A stretch of 64,000 nucleotides of DNA from Syntrophobacteraceae bacterium. GTDB taxonomy: Bacteria; Desulfobacterota; Syntrophobacteria; Syntrophobacterales; Syntrophobacteraceae. Under the pieces are notes generated by a model. That model was not told the DNA's origin. It was given only the letters and a program-made list of their open reading frames with translations, and made no database searches. The first letter of the stretch is position 1. Each line of letters opens with the position of its first letter. Below, piece by piece: positions 27,969 through 36,625 of this stretch. Position numbers and translations under genes: made by a program. The stretch is taken from contig JAGPLX010000006.1 in NCBI GenBank assembly GCA_018053185.1, positions 1 through 64,000 of the forward strand, in the 5' to 3' direction.

Positions 27969-29018
27969 ATGATTACCTCGAGTCTATCGTCCATGGCGTT
28001 TCCTTCCATACCCGAGGGGGTGGCGGCGGTTTGTGAACGCTATCCCTTTCGTGCCGGGGGCTACGTTTGTGGATTGATCCGGCATCGGGGAGACCCCATC
28101 TGGAAGCAGATCATCCCCGACGTCAGGGAGCTCGATGACCGGGACGGCCTCGAAGACCCTCTGGCGGAAGAGGATCTTTCTCCCGTTCCCAACCTGGTGC
28201 ACCGTTATCCCAACCGGGTGCTGTGGCTGGTTTCCCGGGAATGCGTCGCTCACTGTCGGTTCTGTACGAGAAAGAGGCGATGGAAACGGCCCGTTCCCAT
28301 GACCGGGGAAATGCTGGATGCCGGCCTCGAGTACATCCGAAACCACGGGCAGATCCAGGATGTTCTCCTGTCGGGGGGCGACCCGCTGTTATTGTCCCCC
28401 GGCAGGCTCGAGCACATTCTTGCCTCCCTGCGAGGGATTCCCCATGTAGGGATCATTCGAATCGGGACGCGCGTGCCCGTGTTTTCGCCCCAAACCGTCA
28501 CGCCGGAGCTTGTCCGGACCCTCTCCCGCCGTCATCCCCTCTTCATGAACCTGCATTTTAACCATCCGTGGGAACTTACCCCCGAAGTCGCGGAGGCGTG
28601 CCGCATGTTGGTCGAAGGGGGGATTCCTCTGGGAAGCCAGACCGTTCTTCTTCGAGGAGTGAACGACGAGGCCGGTGTCCTGGGCGAGTTGTTTCAGGGG
28701 CTTTTGAGGTTTCGCGTGCGCCCGTATTACTTGATGCAGATGGACCTGACGCGCGGAACTGCCCACTTTCGGACGCCCCTGGCCAGGGGCATCGAGATCC
28801 TCTCGCAGTTGCGCAACCGGATTTCCGGGCTGGCCATGCCCCAGCTGGTGGTGGACCTCCCCGGAGGCCACGGGAAGGTCCCGTTGACCCCCAACTGGGT
28901 GGAAGGTCGGAAGGAGGATCGTCTTATCTTTCGGGACTACCAGGGGCGGCAGGTTTTCTATCCCCTGCTTCCAGGAGAGGGGGAAGAGCTGGGAAGGTGG
29001 CTCGGGACCAGAGTCTGA
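27969..29018 (+). CDS. KamA-family radical SAM protein (lysine 2,3-aminomutase/EpmB-like)
   Basis: The product has 349 residues, shorter than classic lysine 2,3-aminomutase (~415) and close to EpmB/YodO-like members. The radical SAM cluster motif is CVAHCRFCTRKRR (CxxxCxxC). Other family features are DVLLSGGDPLLLSP (SAM-binding GGD), IRIGTRVPVFSPQ, and the PLP-binding Lys in PGGHGKVPL. The enzyme could make beta-lysine or modify EF-P; the absence of an AblB-type acetyltransferase or EpmA next to it leaves this open. The in-frame upstream extension to 27708 is Cys- and Pro-rich and not family-like, so ATG 27969 was preferred, although its Shine-Dalgarno is weak. Confidence 0.85.
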   Translation: MITSSLSSMAFPSIPEGVAAVCERYPFRAGGYVCGLIRHRGDPIWKQIIPDVRELDDRDGLEDPLAEEDLSPVPNLVHRYPNRVLWLVSRECVAHCRFCTRKRRWKRPVPMTGEMLDAGLEYIRNHGQIQDVLLSGGDPLLLSPGRLEHILASLRGIPHVGIIRIGTRVPVFSPQTVTPELVRTLSRRHPLFMNLHFNHPWELTPEVAEACRMLVEGGIPLGSQTVLLRGVNDEAGVLGELFQGLLRFRVRPYYLMQMDLTRGTAHFRTPLARGIEILSQLRNRISGLAMPQLVVDLPGGHGKVPLTPNWVEGRKEDRLIFRDYQGRQVFYPLLPGEGEELGRWLGTRV

Positions 29019-29171
29019 GTATTTCCATAAACCATACAGGAATTATGCAGCGGCCGGTTTTTGACCAGCTTCCTCAATCGGAAGGCCGCAATCAAGGTGC
29101 GAAAACCGGCGAGTGGTTTGGCCGATAGATGGTCTCACCCTTTCATCGACTCACCGGTTCAAAGTTCGTTT

Positions 29172-29582
29172 ATGAAGATATTACAGCTGCCTGCATCCCT
29201 GGGATCTTTGGAAAACTTCGAGGAGTTCGTTCTTCAGCCGGCGGAGGACTTCGGTGCGTCTTCGGCCCTCCTCGATGACATGAAACTGGTCCTGGAAGAG
29301 GTTCTTGTGAACATCGTTTCCTATGGATATCCGGGATCGGGGGGCGACATCCGGGTGGAGTGGACTTTCGAGGAAAACGGAGAATACCGGATCCAGGTCC
29401 GGGATTGGGGTGTGCCGTTCAATCCCCTGGAAGCTCCTAGCCCCGATCTGGACACGGACTTTGCCGGACGGGATGTGGGGGGATTGGGAATCCTTCTGGT
29501 GCGCCGGTTGGCCCATGAAGTCGGCTACGAGCGCAGCGGCGGCTGCAACGTTTTAAATCTCACCTTTCTGCTGCGACCATAA
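29172..29582 (+). CDS. Anti-sigma-factor-type serine kinase/ATP-binding protein (HATPase_c_2)
   Basis: The product has 136 residues with the GHKL ATPase fold of RsbW/SpoIIAB-like proteins. Motifs are LVLEEVLVNIVSYGYPG (E...N box), VRDWGVPFNPLEAP (D.G..F.P), and GLGILLVRRLAHEVGYER. Such proteins phosphorylate anti-sigma antagonists (STAS) or bind sigma factors. No STAS or PP2C gene lies next to it. It follows the KamA-like gene by 153 nt on the same strand. Confidence 0.85.
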   Translation: MKILQLPASLGSLENFEEFVLQPAEDFGASSALLDDMKLVLEEVLVNIVSYGYPGSGGDIRVEWTFEENGEYRIQVRDWGVPFNPLEAPSPDLDTDFAGRDVGGLGILLVRRLAHEVGYERSGGCNVLNLTFLLRP

Positions 29583-29836
29583 GGGATTCCACGAGCGCGG
29601 GTCAACCTGTTCCGCAGGGTTCGAGAAGAAGTCGGACCCCGAGGTAGAACGAGCGGACGGGGGATTGCATCATCCTCCTGGATCAGACAGGGGTCGTCAT
29701 CCAGGCAAAAGCCTGGACTCAGGGTGTGGGCGTGGCGTTCTGAGTTCTTGCTTTTACGGGAAGGACGGGGGAGCTGCCTGAAGCTGCATTCCTCCCTGAG
29801 GGCTGGAATCAAGACCCCGTGGGGACGGTCTCCTTT

Positions 29837-31063
29837 TCAGCGTCCGCGTTTTCCCTTTCCACCATCCATGCCTTCCTTGCCGGTGTTCTTGGCCATGAGC
29901 AGGTCAGCGAGGGTCCCTAGGGATCTCGGACTGCTTTCGGTGTAGGATGCGACGTTCTCTTCGGAATCCTGCGTCTCCTCCGGCTTCTCCCACTCGATGG
30001 CGAGGGAAATACGCCGGGCGTCCGGGTCCACGGACTGGACCTTCACCGTGAGCGATCGGCCCTCGGCGACCAGCTGGCGGGCGTGCTTGACCTTTCTTCC
30101 CGCTCGAAACTCCGAGATGGGCACCAGCCCTTCGACTCCCGGTTCGAGTTGCACGAAGGCTCCGTACTCCATGGGCCGGGTCACGATCCCGAAATGCACG
30201 GACCCCTCCGGGTACTTGAGGGGCACATCCTCCCAGGGGTCCGGCAGGACGGCCTTGATGCTGAAGGAAAAACGTTCCTTTTCCCAATCGAGCCGAGTGA
30301 TCATGGCTTCTACTTCCTGTCCCACCTTAAGCCACTGGTGGATGTCTTCCACGCGTCCGTATCCGATTTCAGAGATGGGAATCAGTCCCTGAACGGTTCC
30401 GATATCGAGGAATGCCCCAAAATCCTTGATGGAAACCACCGTGCCGCGGACCACCATTCCTTCCCGCAGGGACTCCTTGAGGGAGGCCATCCGGATCCGG
30501 TGCTCCTCTTCGAGAATGGCCCGGTTCGACAGGAGGACCCTCTGGCCGGCTCTATCGTACTCGATCACCTTGAAGGCGACTTTCTGACCGGTGGGATCCG
30601 TGCGGGTGCGAGTCCGTGGCATTCCCATCTGGGAATAGGGACAGAATCCGCGGATATTTCCCGGCAGCTTTACCTGGTAGCCTCCCTTGATCTCCTTCTC
30701 GACGACGCCTTCCACGGGAATTCCTCCATCGAGAGCGTCTGCCAGATAGGCGGAGGCAACCCCTTTCCCGGTGATGCGGGTGGTGAACAAAGCTTCATTG
30801 GCTTCCGAAGACAAGAAAAAAGCTTCGATGAGGTCGCCTTCCTTCACCGTCAGGCGACCTTCCTCGTCCTCGATCTCCCTGGTGGACAGGCAACCTTCGC
30901 TCTTGCGGCCAAGATCGAGGAAGGTCCATTCCGGGGTGATCTTGAGGATGACCGCCTGCACCTTTTGGCCCCGTCGGAGGGGGGTGGAAACCGGGGAGCT
31001 CTTCTTCAGAAGTTCCTCGAAACTTTCTTCCTCTTGCAGATCGTTCTTCTCCATGTCTTCCAT
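29837..31063 (-). CDS. Ribosomal protein S1-like RNA-binding protein with four S1 domains
   Basis: The product has 408 residues. Four S1 (OB-fold) repeats are at about 28-100, 112-180, 198-268 and 285-355; examples are GMVVRGTVVSIKDFGAFLDI and VHFGIVTRPMEYGAFVQLEP. The third and fourth keep the canonical pattern (dFGAFV-like, glvP.SE), and the first two are divergent. Canonical S1 has six domains and is longer, so this is likely a paralogue acting in translation or RNA metabolism. The tail is Gly/Lys/Arg-rich. It starts 14 nt after the sirtuin gene, so the two form an operon. Confidence 0.88.
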   Translation of the reverse strand: MEDMEKNDLQEEESFEELLKKSSPVSTPLRRGQKVQAVILKITPEWTFLDLGRKSEGCLSTREIEDEEGRLTVKEGDLIEAFFLSSEANEALFTTRITGKGVASAYLADALDGGIPVEGVVEKEIKGGYQVKLPGNIRGFCPYSQMGMPRTRTRTDPTGQKVAFKVIEYDRAGQRVLLSNRAILEEEHRIRMASLKESLREGMVVRGTVVSIKDFGAFLDIGTVQGLIPISEIGYGRVEDIHQWLKVGQEVEAMITRLDWEKERFSFSIKAVLPDPWEDVPLKYPEGSVHFGIVTRPMEYGAFVQLEPGVEGLVPISEFRAGRKVKHARQLVAEGRSLTVKVQSVDPDARRISLAIEWEKPEETQDSEENVASYTESSPRSLGTLADLLMAKNTGKEGMDGGKGKRGR

Positions 31064-31077
31064 GGTATTTTGTCACC

Positions 31078-31929
31078 CTATGACCTGTGACCCATCCGCG
31101 AAACAATGGAATGAATTCCCTCGGCGGCATTCGTGGGCACCGGGATATTTTGGGGCAGGGCGCCCATGAAATCCCGGGGATTGATGCGGATGAGAGGAGC
31201 CTCGAGGCGCGCCGCCACCTGTTCAGATTGCCGACGAACCGTGGCAATGGCCGTGCCGGCTCCCACCTCGACTACAACGGCGGGGCACCGGGCCTGAATC
31301 ACGGAACGCAGCCATTCGGACAGGCGTCGGCCCTGGGATTCCGTGCGTCTGGAAACCCAGGACCAGTCTCCGAACATGAGGACATTGGGCCGAGCAATTC
31401 CTCCGCACTGGGGGCAGCGAGGAAGGGGTTCATGAGCCTCGAAAACCTTTTCATCCACTTCGACTTCCACCTCCGAGCCGTCCCAGATCTCCTCGGTACA
31501 AGGATCTGTGCACTGAAGGTGGTGAATGGAGCCGTGGCATTCCACGATGCGAGACCCGTCGTAGCCAGCTTTTTGAAATTGTCCGTCCACATTGGAAGTG
31601 AACACGAAGTATCCCAGGGGTTTGGTTTGAGCGATTTCCAGGAGAAGCTTGAACCCTTCATGGGGAACGGTCCTGCGATAGAGGTTCAGGCGGTGCCCGT
31701 AAAATGCCCACGCCAACTTAGGGTCCCGATGAAACCATTCGGGATTGGCCATCTCCACAAAAGACTTCCCAAGCCTGGCGATGGCAGGGTAGGCCTTCCA
31801 GAAACCATGGTTTCCCCGAAAGTCCGGAAGACCGGAATCCACTCCCATACCGGCTCCCGCCGTGATGAAAACGGCTTCGGCTTCCCTCAACGCCCTGGCT
31901 GCTTTCTCGATGTTCTCGTCGTAATGCAT
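31078..31929 (-). CDS. Sir2-family NAD-dependent protein deacylase
   Basis: The product has 283 residues. Motifs are FITAGAGMGVDSGLPDFRG (GAGxxxxSGxxxFR), FTSNVDGQFQKAG (TxNxD), catalytic His in VECHGSIHHLQC, and zinc Cys in CTDPC and CPQCGG. The RPNVLMFGDWSW segment is the RPxxVxFGE-like motif. It removes acyl groups from lysines using NAD. Compared with short bacterial sirtuins, this one has an extended zinc module with an acidic insert (EVEVEVDEKVFE). The ATG at 31929 was chosen; a 19-codon extension is not family-like. It is co-transcribed with the S1-like gene. Confidence 0.9.
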   Translation of the reverse strand: MHYDENIEKAARALREAEAVFITAGAGMGVDSGLPDFRGNHGFWKAYPAIARLGKSFVEMANPEWFHRDPKLAWAFYGHRLNLYRRTVPHEGFKLLLEIAQTKPLGYFVFTSNVDGQFQKAGYDGSRIVECHGSIHHLQCTDPCTEEIWDGSEVEVEVDEKVFEAHEPLPRCPQCGGIARPNVLMFGDWSWVSRRTESQGRRLSEWLRSVIQARCPAVVVEVGAGTAIATVRRQSEQVAARLEAPLIRINPRDFMGALPQNIPVPTNAAEGIHSIVSRMGHRS

Positions 31930-32214
31930 GGGAACCTTCCTCGAGGGCTGCTGTCCGGACATCGGGACAGGGCTGCATTCCACTCAAAGTATGTTTTTTA
32001 TCAAAGCTTGAGTGATTTTTCCACCTGGATGTGAGCTTCCGGGTCACTGCAGAGGGATCGTAAACCTTCCAGGCCTTCTTCCCTGGAACTCGGAGTTCCA
32101 ATCCAAAGCACCCCGACATTGACTCTCTTGTGAGCTTGTGGTAGGTGCTGTCTCAACGTCGCTGTCCGGCGTGAAATCCTGGTGGGCCTCTTCGTCACAA
32201 TGAGGATAGACGGC

Positions 32215-33099
32215 ATGAAGAACCATCCCTTTCTGAAAAGACTTCAGGCGGGTGAAATTTTCATTGCCGATGGAGCCATGGGCACCAGCCTCCTGGTGCG
32301 CGGTTTGCCCCGGGGCATTCAGGGGGAGGCCTGGGTGCTCGACCGACCCGAGGAGATCATCGGGGTACACCGCGGTTTCATCGCTGCCGGGGCCCGGATC
32401 ATTCTTACCTGTACCTTCGGAGCCTCTCCTGCCCGGCTGCGGGGCTCAAAGCTCGAGGGACTGACCGAGCAAATCAACCGCCGGGCTGTGGAGCTGGCGA
32501 AAGAAGCCGTTGACGGCCGCTCGGTCCTGGTTGCCGGCTCCATGGGGCCAAGCGGCAAGTTACTCAAGCCTTTTGGAAAACTTTCTCCCGAAGAGGCGTC
32601 GGCGTCCTTTTCCGAACAGGCCGAGGTTCTGGCGAGTGCGGGTGCCGATCTGCTGGTGATCGAAACCCAATACGACCTGAAAGAGGCCCAACTGGCCGTC
32701 AAGGCGGTGCGTTCCGTAAGCACTCTCCCGGTGGTGTGCACCTTCAGTTTCGATCGAGGTTCGCATACCATGATGGGGGTGAGCCCCGCTCAGGTGGGCA
32801 GGGAATTGGAAGCGGTGGGGGTGGATGTTGTCGGGATCAACTGTGGACGGAGCCTCGACGAGAATCTTGCTGCTCTCAAAGAACTGAGAGCTCATTCGAA
32901 CCTGCCCATCTGGTTCAAGCCCAACGCCGGCTTGCCCGAGGTGGACGGGGAAGGCATTAGTCGCTACAGAACAACGCCCGAGATGATGGCTGCCCAGGTC
33001 CCTGCCTGGATGGAGGCAGGAGCCCAGGTGATTGGCGGATGCTGCGGCACTTCTGCAGAACACCTCGAACAGATCGCTCGAGCGGCCGGGAAGGGTTGA
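32215..33099 (+). CDS. Homocysteine S-methyltransferase domain protein
   Basis: The product has 294 residues covering only the homocysteine/zinc (MetH N-terminal/BHMT-like) domain. It starts IFIADGAMGTSLL, and the zinc cysteines are in GINCGRSLDENL and VIGGCCGTSAEHL. No pterin- or cobalamin-binding domain is fused, unlike full MetH. It would transfer a methyl group to homocysteine, possibly from a partner corrinoid protein. GAGGATAG lies about 7 nt before ATG 32215. It lies 285 nt upstream of the Hdr/MvhD locus on the same strand; such methyltransferase-Hdr neighbourhoods hint at one-carbon metabolism, but no methylene-H4F reductase gene is here. Confidence 0.9.
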   Translation: MKNHPFLKRLQAGEIFIADGAMGTSLLVRGLPRGIQGEAWVLDRPEEIIGVHRGFIAAGARIILTCTFGASPARLRGSKLEGLTEQINRRAVELAKEAVDGRSVLVAGSMGPSGKLLKPFGKLSPEEASASFSEQAEVLASAGADLLVIETQYDLKEAQLAVKAVRSVSTLPVVCTFSFDRGSHTMMGVSPAQVGRELEAVGVDVVGINCGRSLDENLAALKELRAHSNLPIWFKPNAGLPEVDGEGISRYRTTPEMMAAQVPAWMEAGAQVIGGCCGTSAEHLEQIARAAGKG

Positions 33100-33384
33100 A
33101 CCGGCGTGGGGTAGGGAGTTGCCGGACCCTCTACTCTTCTTATGTTCCGGGGCTGAGATGCGCCTCGGTGATCCCCTGCTTTTGAATTGTACCATGGTCT
33201 TGCCTTGCCAAGGGCTGTGGTGCTTGCTCCATGGCCAGCTCCACGGGAGCCGTCATGATCCGCCATTTCAACGACCGACAGATCCTGATCATGGTGGAAG
33301 CCGCCTTGTGCCGGTAAGCCCCGGCTGGAGGGTTGTCTTTCTTCCTGCCGGCACGGCTGTTCATCGAGTGTGAGGGAAAAGGAC

Positions 33385-33804
33385 ATGAACTTGGAGTTTG
33401 AACCGAGAATCATCGCTTTCTGTTGCAACTGGTGTGCCTATGCCGGGGCGGACCTGGCTGGGGTGAGCCGCCTGCAGTATCCCCCCTACATCCGTGTGAT
33501 CCGCGTGATGTGCTCGGGAAGGGTCTCGCCGGATTTCATTCTGAAATCCTTCCAGCTGGGGGCCGACGGCGTCCTGGTGGCAGGTTGACACATAGGAGAC
33601 TGCCATTACCAGGATGGTAATGAAAAGGCCCGACGCATTGTAGAGATGACGCGGGAACTCCTTGTCCTGATGGGGATCGACCAGGAAAGGCTGGCTCTCG
33701 AGTGGGTTTCTTCGGCCGAAGGGACCCGCTTCGCGGAGATAGTGACCTCGTTCACGGAAAAGGTCAGGAAGTTGGGAAGGTCTCCCCTTGGAGTTGCGGC
33801 ATGA
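33385..33804 (+). CDS. mvhD: MvhD/FrhD-type iron-sulfur subunit, selenoprotein (Sec68)
   Basis: MvhD carries a [2Fe-2S] cluster and passes electrons to HdrA. The frame from ATG 33385 reads through an in-frame TGA at 33586-33588 to the stop at 33802-33804, giving 139 residues. Read-through is supported by seamless family homology: [10 protein letters not shown] before it and U-HIGDCHY after it, so the TGA takes the place of the Cys found in the usual GCHxGDCHY motif. A 7-bp hairpin (33603-33621) starts 14 nt after the TGA. The stop overlaps the hdrCB start as ATGA. Here Cys17 is kept in the CCNWC motif and Sec is at residue 68; the second MvhD has the reverse. Confidence 0.92.
33603..33621 (+). 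promoter_or_regulatory. Bacterial SECIS-like hairpin of mvhD (first copy)
   Basis: CATTACC (33603-33609) pairs perfectly with GGTAATG (33615-33621), leaving the 5-nt loop AGGAT, which resembles the AGGUCU loop of the E. coli formate dehydrogenase SECIS. It begins 14 nt after the UGA, inside the coding sequence, within the distance accepted for SelB-dependent decoding. Confidence 0.75.
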
Positions 33805-34928
33805 ATATCGACGAATCGGTGAAAAAATATCAGGCCTATTATTGTTTGGACTGCGGTGTGTGCACGGGCAGCTGCCCCGTGTCCCGGGTCCTGTCCACCT
33901 TCTCCCCTCGAATCATCGTCGAGAAGGCCCTTCTGGAACTTGGAGATGAGCTGCTGCGGGACCGGGAACTGTGGTCCTGCCTGACCTGTGGCCGCTGCTT
34001 CGAACGGTGTCCGACCAAGATCAACTTCCCGGAATTCATGCGCGCCCTTCGAGAGGAAGCCTCGAGACTCGGGACCAGGCCCGTTCTCTCGCACCACGGA
34101 ATGCTTCAGATCATCATGGAGATGCAGTGCCAGGGAGTACGCCAGAACAAGGTGGCGTGGGCCCGGGAAGCGGGCAGGATCGCCGACCGGGGAGACACCT
34201 TTTTCTTCGTTGGCTGCATGCCTTACTTCGAAGTCATCTTCCGGGACATCGGGGTGGACAGCCTGTCCATCAGCCGAAAAGTGATCCAGGTGTTGAACGC
34301 TGCGGGAATCGTCCCGGTGGTGAGCAACGAGGAAGCCTGCTGCGGACACGACATGCTGTGGAATGGGCGTTTCGACCTGTTCGAGAAACTGGCGGCCAGA
34401 AACCTCGATCTGATCCGACAATCCGGCGCCAAGCGGGTCGTGTTCAATTGTCCGGAAGGCTACTACACCTTCCTCCATCACTATCCTCAGTACTTCGGAG
34501 AGCTCGGCTTCCAGGTGGTACATTTCTACGACCTGGTGGAACAGATGCTGGCCGACGGGACCCTCAAGCTCCAAAACGGCAGCGGAGTGACCACTTATCA
34601 AGATCCGTGTCGCCTGGGACGCATGGCGGGGATCTACGAAAGCCCCCGAAGGATACTCGAAAAGCTTCCCGACACCAGGTTCGTCGAGATGGAGCGCAAT
34701 CGTGAGAACGCGGTCTGTTGCGGAACGAGCGGCTGGGCCAATTGCTCGACCTGTTCCAAGCAGATCCAGGTGGAGCGACTGCGGGAGGCCGAGGCTACGG
34801 GGGCCAAGACCCTGGTGACGGCGTGCCCCAAGTGCCAGATCCATTTGAATTGCGCCCTCGGCAACATGAACCTGGACTTGAAGATCAAGGATCTCATCAC
34901 TCTCATTGCCGATGGAGTGTCCGGATAA
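33801..34928 (+). CDS. Heterodisulfide reductase HdrC-HdrB fusion (HdrD-like)
   Basis: The product has 375 residues. The N-terminal ~110 residues form an HdrC-like ferredoxin domain with two [4Fe-4S] motifs: CLDCGVCTGSCPVSR and CLTCGRCFERCPTK. The rest is HdrB-like with two CCG-type domains: EEACCGHDM with a late NCPEGY, and NAVCCGTSGWANC with ACPKC. The first CCG motif is altered at its final CxxC (NCPE). HdrB holds the noncubane cluster that reduces heterodisulfides or related disulfides. It overlaps mvhD (ATGA) and precedes hdrA by 75 nt, so it belongs to the same operon. Confidence 0.93.
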   Translation: MNIDESVKKYQAYYCLDCGVCTGSCPVSRVLSTFSPRIIVEKALLELGDELLRDRELWSCLTCGRCFERCPTKINFPEFMRALREEASRLGTRPVLSHHGMLQIIMEMQCQGVRQNKVAWAREAGRIADRGDTFFFVGCMPYFEVIFRDIGVDSLSISRKVIQVLNAAGIVPVVSNEEACCGHDMLWNGRFDLFEKLAARNLDLIRQSGAKRVVFNCPEGYYTFLHHYPQYFGELGFQVVHFYDLVEQMLADGTLKLQNGSGVTTYQDPCRLGRMAGIYESPRRILEKLPDTRFVEMERNRENAVCCGTSGWANCSTCSKQIQVERLREAEATGAKTLVTACPKCQIHLNCALGNMNLDLKIKDLITLIADGVSG

Positions 34929-35003
34929 GGACGGAGGTGCGATGCCTCTTGGGGGTCCAGGTGTGACGAACGATTCCAAATCGAAACAGGGACGAGGTGA
35001 CCG

Positions 35004-36551
35004 GTGAACAACGATGTATTGGTGGTCGGCGGCGGTATAGCCGGAATCCAGGCTGCCCTGGACCTGGCCGAAATGGGCATCCGGGTGCATATGGTGGAAC
35101 GGCTGCCCAGTATCGGTGGGAAAATGGCCCAGTTGGACAAGACCTTTCCCACCAACGATTGCGCCATTTGAATTCTTTCGCCGAAATTGCTGGATGTCGG
35201 TCGACATCCGCGGATCAACCTCCTGGCCTATAGTGAGGTGGAGGAAGTCAGCGGCGGGATCGGGGCTTTTCGGGTCAAGGTGCGGCGCAAGGCCCGGTAC
35301 GTGAACGAGAACCTCTGCACGGGCTGTGGATCCTGTGCCGAGAAATGCCCCACCTCGGTGGTGGACCTCTACAACGCCGGGTTGGGCAAACGCAAAGCCA
35401 TCTATAAGTATTTTCCCCAGGGAATTCCTTCGGTATTCACCATCGATGCCGAAAGATGCCGCCAGTTGGGGGAAGGGAAAAAATGCGGGGTTTGCGCCAA
35501 GGTCTGCCAGGCCAAGGCCGTGGATTTCGAACAAAAAGACCGGGTGGTGGACCTCGAAGTGGGTGCCGTCATTTTGGCTACGGGCTACGAGGTCTTCGAC
35601 CCGTCGGTGATTTCTGAGTACGGCTATGTGCGGATCGCCAACGTGGTGACGGCCCTCGAGTTCGAGCGTCTTCTGAGCGCCAGCGGGCCCACGGCTGGAC
35701 ACCTGGATCGACCGTCGGATATGGCGATCGAGGCCGAGATCGAGGAACTCGAAAAGGAAGTGAATAAGCTCGGTCGTCAGATGAAAGCCTTCGAGGACAG
35801 GCACGGAAAGAGCTCCGCCCGGGTGCTTGAAGAGGTCCGATCGGGAGCGCTCGACGATGATGAATCCCGGAAATGGGCCGCTGCGGCCGAAAGCCTGGCC
35901 CGGGTCGAAGCCAGGCTCGAGAGCATGAAACAAAGAAAGGCTGTGGCTCAGCCTGCCAGGAAACTTGCGTTCATCCAATGTGTGGGTTCCAGGGATTTCC
36001 GCTACAACCGCTTTTGTTCCTCCTACTGCTGCATGCACTCTGTCAAGGAGGCCATGATCGCCCACGAGCACGACAACGAGGTCAGGTCCTCTATTTTTTG
36101 CATGGATCTGCGGGCTGTAGGCCGGGGATTCGAGGAATACAAGCTTCGAGGCGGCAGGCAGGCGGGCATTCGATACATCCGGGGGCGGGTGGCGGAGATC
36201 ACCGAGGACGCCGCTGCAAACCCCATCGTATGGTATGAATCCACCACCAGCCGGCAGGTGCTCCGCGAAACTTTCGACCTGGTGGTTCTCGCCACGGCCT
36301 GTGTCCCGTCGGCGGGCACGGCAAGGCTCGCCGAGCTCTTTGGGATCGAGGTGGATGAAAACGGGTTCTTCCGGACCGATCCCTTGCTCCCCTTGAACAC
36401 CACACGGCCGGGGATCTTTGTGTGCGGGTGTGCCCAGGGTCCCATGGACATCCCGGAATCTGTCGCCCAGGCGAGCAGCGCCGCGGCCAGCGCCGCGGAG
36501 GTGGTTGCCTTTCCCGACGGGGGATTCGCCACGGCGTATCGATATGCGTGA
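35004..36551 (+). CDS. hdrA: HdrA-type FAD/iron-sulfur subunit, selenoprotein (Sec56)
   Basis: Starting at GTG 35004 (GAGGTGA upstream) and reading through the TGA at 35169-35171, the product has 515 residues. Order: FAD Rossmann motif [15 protein letters not shown]; the Sec site [16 protein letters not shown] (CxxC-like C-A-I-U, normally Cys); two ferredoxin motifs ([14 protein letters not shown] and CGVCAKVC, one spacing altered); a charged coiled-coil insert at ~240-313; and [10 protein letters not shown] with [13 protein letters not shown]. It starts at the FAD domain and lacks the N-terminal HdrA FeS domain, like QmoA. HdrA is the flavin bifurcation site in Hdr complexes; Sec would be next to the flavin or a cluster. 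A perfect hairpin follows at 35192-35209. Confidence 0.94.
35192..35209 (+). promoter_or_regulatory. Bacterial SECIS-like hairpin of hdrA
   Basis: GGATGTC (35192-35198) pairs with GACATCC (35203-35209) around the 4-nt loop GGTC. The stem is perfect over 7 bp and lies 20 nt after the UGA, within the coding frame. Confidence 0.72.
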
Positions 36552-36625
36552 GACGGGGAGCAGGGTCGAGATGTGCACCCTTTCCTTTCCTCCCGTAAAC
36601 CCGGCGTGAACCAAGAGGTGCTAAA

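Noticed and set aside
32001-32216. 71-codon minus-strand frame between the sirtuin and methyltransferase genes
   Set aside because: No family resemblance and no clear start signal.
33586-33588. Frameshift or nonsense mutation instead of Sec in the first mvhD
   Set aside because: Homology continues without loss on both sides, three such TGAs fall at Cys sites, and hairpins follow.
33606-36614. Long minus-strand open frame (1002 codons) over the Hdr genes
   Set aside because: It is the shadow of GC-rich plus-strand genes; it has no family motifs, and the plus-strand genes carry all the FeS and FAD signatures.
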